64,000 nucleotides of DNA from JAKQDH01 sp029558835 (GTDB lineage Bacteria > Planctomycetota > Phycisphaerae > UBA1845): positions 70,104 to 134,103 of the forward strand of contig DAOQSN010000008.1 in assembly GCA_035356615.1 (NCBI GenBank), in the 5' to 3' direction. Position 1 is the stretch's first letter. Every line of letters starts with the position of its first letter. The notes beneath the pieces are model-generated. The model worked only from the letters and a program-made list of their open reading frames with translations. It was not told where the DNA came from and made no database searches. This document shows positions 60,386 to 64,000 of the stretch, piece by piece. The translations under genes were made by a program, and so were the position numbers.

Positions 60386-60462
60386 TCTGCTCCACAGCGA
60401 GTCAATCTCAAGCGCGGAACGCGCGACCTGTGCCGCGCGCTCCGCGCGTCGCCGACGTTACG

Positions 60463-60762
60463 CTACGGCTTGGCCGTCTCCGGCGGCGTGCTTTGGGCCA
60501 CCTTCGCGCCCTGCTGGCCGACGAGCGTGTTCCCCAGCGCCTCCACGGTGTCCAGCTCGGTGAACGCCCGCGTGGCCGCGGCCGTGGCCGCCTGGGCGAC
60601 GATCAGCGCGTTCTGGAGCGCGTTCTCGGCGATGATGTTCAGGCGCGACAGATGCGCCGCGTGCGCCTGCATCAACGATGCCCCGTAATGCGACGGAGCC
60701 CCCGCGCCGATCTTGGTGTTCTCGTTTGCGACCGAATCGACCAATCCCTGATCCGCTGCCAT
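60463..60762 (-). CDS. RebB-like (R-body/killing trait family) small protein
   Basis: 99 residues. LVDSVANENTKIGAGAPSHYGASLMQAHAAHLSRLNIIAENALQNALIVAQAATAA matches the RebB family pattern of V-x-DSV, N-x-K, G-x-AP, then Ala/Gln-rich helices and AATAA, and TELDTVEALG is typical of the C-terminal part. Reb proteins build the contractile R-bodies of Caedibacter and are found alone in many proteobacteria. Here the gene stands between terminase-region genes and the portal. AAAGGA precedes the ATG. It may be a virion or packaging accessory protein in this setting, not a toxin delivery ribbon. Confidence 0.7.
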   Translation of the reverse strand: MAADQGLVDSVANENTKIGAGAPSHYGASLMQAHAAHLSRLNIIAENALQNALIVAQAATAAATRAFTELDTVEALGNTLVGQQGAKVAQSTPPETAKP

Positions 60763-60867
60763 GACAACCGTCCTTTCCTGTGCCTATCTGCCTGCGGCGC
60801 CGTCCCAACACGCATTGGGACCACGCTACGCCGCGTCGTACTCAGCCTATGGACTTCAGACTTCCAC

Positions 60868-61068
60868 TCACGCCGTCCCCGGCGGCACGATCTTGACGCG
60901 GGTGAACCCCTTAGCCGGATTCCGCGAGGCCGCTTCCTTGCTGGCGAGGTACTTGTCCGCCTCGATCTGGTCCGCCAGCGGGTGCTGCTGCACGGTCACG
61001 CCGTCGGCGCTGGCCTGCTTGGGGCCTTCCGCGTTCGTCTTGATGGCGTCCTTCAGGTCGTCCGCCAT
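60868..61068 (-). CDS. Small phage protein before the RebB-like gene
   Basis: About 66 residues starting MADDLKDAIKTNAEGPKQASADGVTVQQHPLADQIEADKYLAS. The pattern (helix, Gly turn, helix EADKYLASKEAA, basic end) is frequent for small head-region proteins in phages of this type; function unknown, perhaps gpW/head completion-like. ATG 61068 is preferred over 61104. Confidence 0.6.
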   Translation of the reverse strand: MADDLKDAIKTNAEGPKQASADGVTVQQHPLADQIEADKYLASKEAASRNPAKGFTRVKIVPPGTA

Positions 61069-61272
61069 GGGTCGCGTTCCGGACAACCAGTTCGCGCGGC
61101 CCAACAGAAAAGGCCACGCCGGGTATGCGGCCCCGCATGGCCTTCGTCCGTGGCTTCGCGTCGGGGATCAGCCGACACGCCGCGCGTCCTGGTTGTCTGC
61201 TCTCACCCTACCGCCAAAGCCGCGCCCCGCGAAGGACGTTCCGGCTGTCGGCGACAGATTGTGCCATATGTG

Positions 61273-61506
61273 TCATCTGCTGCTGTTATCCGGGCCTCCG
61301 TCGGTCACGTCGGCGAGTTTCGACGGCGTGACCTCGTAGGTCGTGACCCGCCGGCCACAATGCCGGCACTGGCGGTAGCGGACGATTCGACCCAGCGACC
61401 GCCGGGTGTTGAGCACCGGCAGGTGGGCGCACCCGCACTTGGGGCAGACGACGCCCTTGGGGTCGTCCGCTGGCGGCCAGCGCTTGCGTGTACTCTCGGT
61501 CGTCAT
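61273..61506 (-). CDS. Zinc-ribbon protein coupled to terminase
   Basis: About 77 residues. Two CxxC pairs, CPKCGCAHLPVLNTRRSLGRIVRYRQCRHCGRRVTTYE, form a zinc ribbon similar to that of NrdR and of phage late activators (Ogr/Delta). Its ATG overlaps the large terminase stop by four bases. It could act as a late-gene transcription regulator, or as a DNA-binding packaging accessory. Confidence 0.75.
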   Translation of the reverse strand: MTTESTRKRWPPADDPKGVVCPKCGCAHLPVLNTRRSLGRIVRYRQCRHCGRRVTTYEVTPSKLADVTDGGPDNSSR

Positions 61507-63746
61507 CCCACGCGCCTTCTGAGGTCTTCCTGTGTATACCGCTTCCGCCGGCGGGTGGTCGTGCCTTCGCCGGGGACTTTCACGCCGATCAGCGACGCGG
61601 CCACCGCGCAGCCGACCAGGCAGTCGAACCAGTGGTTGTCGGGCTTCGACGGCTTGACACGCCATTCGCGGACGGTCCGGCCGTGGCCTTCAGTGACGAC
61701 GTAGGTCTCCGCGTCGGCCACGTGCTCGGCGAATAGGCGATGGTGCTCGGGCTTCTTGCCGAACAGGGACAGCGCGCCCTTGTCGCCGGCGGGCGTCGCC
61801 AGCCGGGCGTGGACAAACGTCTTCCAGAAGTTGGCGTCGAACGCGACGTGTCGAAACTCGCTCGAACGCGACACGTTCGGGATGTACCAGTTGTGCCCGT
61901 GTCGTTCGCCCGGCCGGCGGGTGTAGGTCGCCATCGGCTTGTTCCCGGCCTTCAGGCCCATGCCCTTCGACAGCGTCACGGCCGGCCCGCACTTGATAGC
62001 CACGGCATTGCAGACCGCCGGCAGGTAGCCCGAGTCGATCAAGAGCCGCTCGACGTGCAGCGCGACGCCGTCGGTCCGCTCCCAGGACCGGGCAAGCAGG
62101 TCCGACGCGAGCTTCTCCAGACCGGCCTGCACTGCGCCTTCCTTACCGGCGCCACGGAACGCCGCGGCCAGCGTGTGCGTCGCATCGCGCAGCGTGAAGT
62201 ACAGCCGCTTCTGGTCGGGGAACGTGCCGTAGTCCAGAACGAGCCCGGTGAAATCCTCCTGCCACGCGCAGACGCACCAGAACAGCAGCTTGTCGTGCAC
62301 GTCGATGAACGCGGTGACGCGCGTCGCGGCGAGCGGCACCTCGCCCCGCGGCCGGCCGGTGAGCTTGGCGGCCACCTCGTCCGCGGTGAGCCGTTCATCC
62401 TCGGCCTGCTCGGTAACCGGCTCGTTCTGATACTCCGCGGCGAACGCTTCCTCGTCGCGCAGCTTGAGGTTCATCGCGTGCTGCAATGCCGACACCTCGG
62501 TCTTCGGGTCGAACCGTTCCGGCCAGGCGACGACCGCCCCGGCGTCCATCGCTTCCCGGTGGGCGACGTAGAACGCGGTCGCCGGCTTGAGGCCCTTGCC
62601 GGTCCGCAGGCCTTCGGCGCGGATGCGGGCGTACTCGTCCCAGAGCTTCTCGTCGCCGAGAAAGGCGTAGACGAGCTTCGTGCACTCGCCTTGCCACTCG
62701 GGGTTCTTCTGGCGGTCGAGCACTTGGTCGGCCAGGTCCCCGGCGTAAATCTTCGTGCACGTCAGTACCGCGGCGATGGACTCGCCCGGCCCGGCCATGC
62801 AGAGCACGTCGCCGGTCAGAAGCTGGAGCCGATAGCGCGTCTGCGACGGCGAGCGGGCAGACTGCCGCGTCTGCGGATCGTCCAGCAGGACCAGCGACGG
62901 CCGCAGGGTCCGGCCGTCCATCGTCGTGTGCTGCTGGCCGCGCATGTTGGCGTCGAGCGACGTGACCGTGATGATTACCCCGGACGCCTCGTTGTACGGG
63001 CCGGCGACCGTGGGGAAGACCAACTTGTCGGCCGCCCACGTACAGTAGGTCGGTTGCCCGTCGATATGCTGGCCGATCTGGCGGCGGGCGTTGTTCTGGA
63101 GCCGGCGCAGCGGATAGATGGCCTTGGGGAAGTCAGCCAGCAGCAGCGGGTTCTCCAGGATGGCCTTGCGAATCGGCGCCAGCAACTCGATCGCCCGCTC
63201 CTGGGAACCACCGATCAAGCACACGAACGGGCGATAGCCGGAGAGAACCGCCCACAACGCCGAAAGGCGTGCGAGCGTCGTCTTACCCGAGCCGCGCGGC
63301 ATGGCGAAGGCGAACAGGCCGCCTTCCTTGACGGCCCGCTCGATCTTGTCGATGACGCGCAGGTGGTCCTCCGACCAACCGCGATAGAGCGTCGGGGCGA
63401 AGTAGGTTTCGCAGAAGAAGCGAAAGTCGCCCCGCGCCCGCTCCCGCCGCTCCAGGTTCACAACGTCCGGCAGCGGCGCGATGTTCTGCGTTCGCCAGGT
63501 CTCGGTGTTCTTACGTTCGAGGTCGGCGGCCCGGGCGTCGAGCTTCGGCTTGGCCGGGCGGTCCACCTCGCGGATGAGCCAGCGCAGGTATTCCAGCAGC
63601 CGGATATGCCGACCGTCATGCCAGCGCCGCCCGGCGCGGTTCATCTGCCGGTCGAGGCGCGACCGCGTGATCGACTCGCCCAGCGCCGTCGAGTTGAGCA
63701 GTTGGACGAGTTCGTTGCGGCTCAGCTTGTTCGGGTCAAGCGCCAT
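61503..63746 (-). CDS. Phage terminase large subunit
   Basis: About 747 residues from ATG 63746. ATPase motifs: Walker A FAMPRGSGKTTLARL, Walker B SLVLLDDPQT, and ITVTSLDANMRGQQHTTMDG between them. The nuclease half includes VTAFIDVHDKLLFWCVCAWQ, whose Asp may bind metal. It packages DNA through the portal. The N-terminal part (KLSRNELVQLLNSTALG) resembles small-subunit-like helices. It overlaps the HTH gene by 11 bases and the zinc-ribbon gene by four. Longer than the usual 450-600 residues. Confidence 0.9.
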   Translation of the reverse strand: MALDPNKLSRNELVQLLNSTALGESITRSRLDRQMNRAGRRWHDGRHIRLLEYLRWLIREVDRPAKPKLDARAADLERKNTETWRTQNIAPLPDVVNLERRERARGDFRFFCETYFAPTLYRGWSEDHLRVIDKIERAVKEGGLFAFAMPRGSGKTTLARLSALWAVLSGYRPFVCLIGGSQERAIELLAPIRKAILENPLLLADFPKAIYPLRRLQNNARRQIGQHIDGQPTYCTWAADKLVFPTVAGPYNEASGVIITVTSLDANMRGQQHTTMDGRTLRPSLVLLDDPQTRQSARSPSQTRYRLQLLTGDVLCMAGPGESIAAVLTCTKIYAGDLADQVLDRQKNPEWQGECTKLVYAFLGDEKLWDEYARIRAEGLRTGKGLKPATAFYVAHREAMDAGAVVAWPERFDPKTEVSALQHAMNLKLRDEEAFAAEYQNEPVTEQAEDERLTADEVAAKLTGRPRGEVPLAATRVTAFIDVHDKLLFWCVCAWQEDFTGLVLDYGTFPDQKRLYFTLRDATHTLAAAFRGAGKEGAVQAGLEKLASDLLARSWERTDGVALHVERLLIDSGYLPAVCNAVAIKCGPAVTLSKGMGLKAGNKPMATYTRRPGERHGHNWYIPNVSRSSEFRHVAFDANFWKTFVHARLATPAGDKGALSLFGKKPEHHRLFAEHVADAETYVVTEGHGRTVREWRVKPSKPDNHWFDCLVGCAVAASLIGVKVPGEGTTTRRRKRYTQEDLRRRVG

Positions 63747-63936
63747 CGCTCTGCCGCTTCTGCTCCTGCTGGTTGAGCCAGGCCCCGTAGACAATCAGGT
63801 CGATCCGCTTCTCCACCAGCGGCAAGCCGCGGCGGATGTGCGCCCGGATCGTCTGCGGCGCGACCTTCAGCAGCTTGGCCGCGGCGGCGACCGTCAGCGA
63901 GCGGATGTCCAAGCCTTCAGTTATGGGAGCCCTCAT
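63736..63936 (-). CDS. Small HTH protein, candidate small terminase or regulator
   Basis: 66 residues. DIRSLTVAAAAKLLKVAPQTIRAHIRRGLPLVEKRIDLIVYGAWLNQQEQKRQ contains a helix-turn-helix (TVAAAAKLLKVAPQTIRAHI) similar to DNA-binding domains at the start of small terminase subunits. Its end overlaps the large terminase by 11 bases. Bases 63937-64000 upstream contain a repeat (CGGATACAC twice) that may belong to a regulatory site. Confidence 0.65.
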   Translation of the reverse strand: MRAPITEGLDIRSLTVAAAAKLLKVAPQTIRAHIRRGLPLVEKRIDLIVYGAWLNQQEQKRQSDGA

Positions 63937-64000
63937 GCCAGGAACCCTCGCGTCCGGCCCTTGACAACCGGATACACAGCGGATACACTTGGTTGAACCT

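Larger units (their letters stand above)
30567..64000. mobile_element. Prophage-like integrated element carrying a defence cassette; right end outside window
   Basis: From the ArdC-like gene to the right edge the gene content is that of a mobile element: antirestriction protein, tyrosine recombinase with an adjacent small HTH protein, an eight-gene PglZ/methyltransferase cassette, and a complete head-tail structural module. Apart from three short genes at 31.6-33.0 kb, everything is on the minus strand, and none of the planctomycete-type exported proteins occur here. The left limit is approximate (between 29.6 and 30.6 kb) and no attachment repeats could be matched because the right end is missing. 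Lysis and replication genes are not seen in the visible part. Confidence 0.55.

Noticed and set aside
61740..63776. Plus-strand 678-codon frame opposite the large terminase
   Set aside because: It mirrors the terminase, which shows Walker motifs on the minus strand.

Overview
The window looks like GC-rich DNA from a Planctomycetota-type bacterium, probably Phycisphaerae-like. The evidence is the style of the secreted proteins on the left: dockerin-like repeats with a GDxDxDxDVDLADF core, a PEP-CTERM protein, a Tat-exported sulfatase next to its radical-SAM maturase, FG-GAP/ASPIC and tail-fibre-like repeat proteins, and an ECF sigma factor translationally coupled to a Ser/Thr kinase with TPRs. 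No rRNA, tRNA or CRISPR array was recognised, so the lineage call is an inference.

1-30 kb is chromosomal. A truncated JAB-like gene runs into a dockerin fragment at the left edge. Next comes a minus-strand set: a triple-hydrolase fusion (6.6-9.9 kb), an EF-hand/VOC/FG-GAP/ASPIC fusion, a radical-SAM sulfatase maturase and a sulfatase. After this are a Spy/CpxP-like protein, a small dockerin protein, a secreted trypsin-like protease, a tail-fibre-like secreted protein, the sigma/kinase pair, and a run of secreted proteins ending in a 2,177-residue protein with 14 tandem repeats, thrombospondin-type-3-like Asp-rich repeats and a possible caspase-fold C-terminus.

30-64 kb looks like an integrated element. 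Its left part holds an ArdC-like antirestriction protein, a zinc-ribbon protein of unknown function, a small HTH protein and a tyrosine recombinase. Its right part (47.3 kb to the right edge) is a minus-strand siphophage-like structural module: HTH/small-terminase-like protein, large terminase, zinc ribbon, RebB-like protein, portal, protease-capsid fusion, DUF2190 cement protein, connectors, tail tube, tail chaperone with a likely frameshift, tape measure and tail-tip proteins. It runs off the window.

Between these parts lies a compact minus-strand operon (34.6-46.9 kb) that I consider the main find: HTH regulator, DUF499-like AAA ATPase carrying a bacterial Ig-like domain, PglZ-domain protein, DUF1156-type DNA methyltransferase with eight CxxC motifs, DUF3696-type AAA ATPase, PIN-like protein, a 143-residue unknown and an SNF2 helicase. 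The gene set resembles BREX (closest to type 3) with DISARM-like features, but lacks several hallmark genes. The genes overlap or are spaced by a few bases, follow one candidate promoter/operator, and the block is bracketed by two perfect hairpins. It is best read as a divergent PglZ/methyltransferase anti-phage system carried by a prophage-like element.
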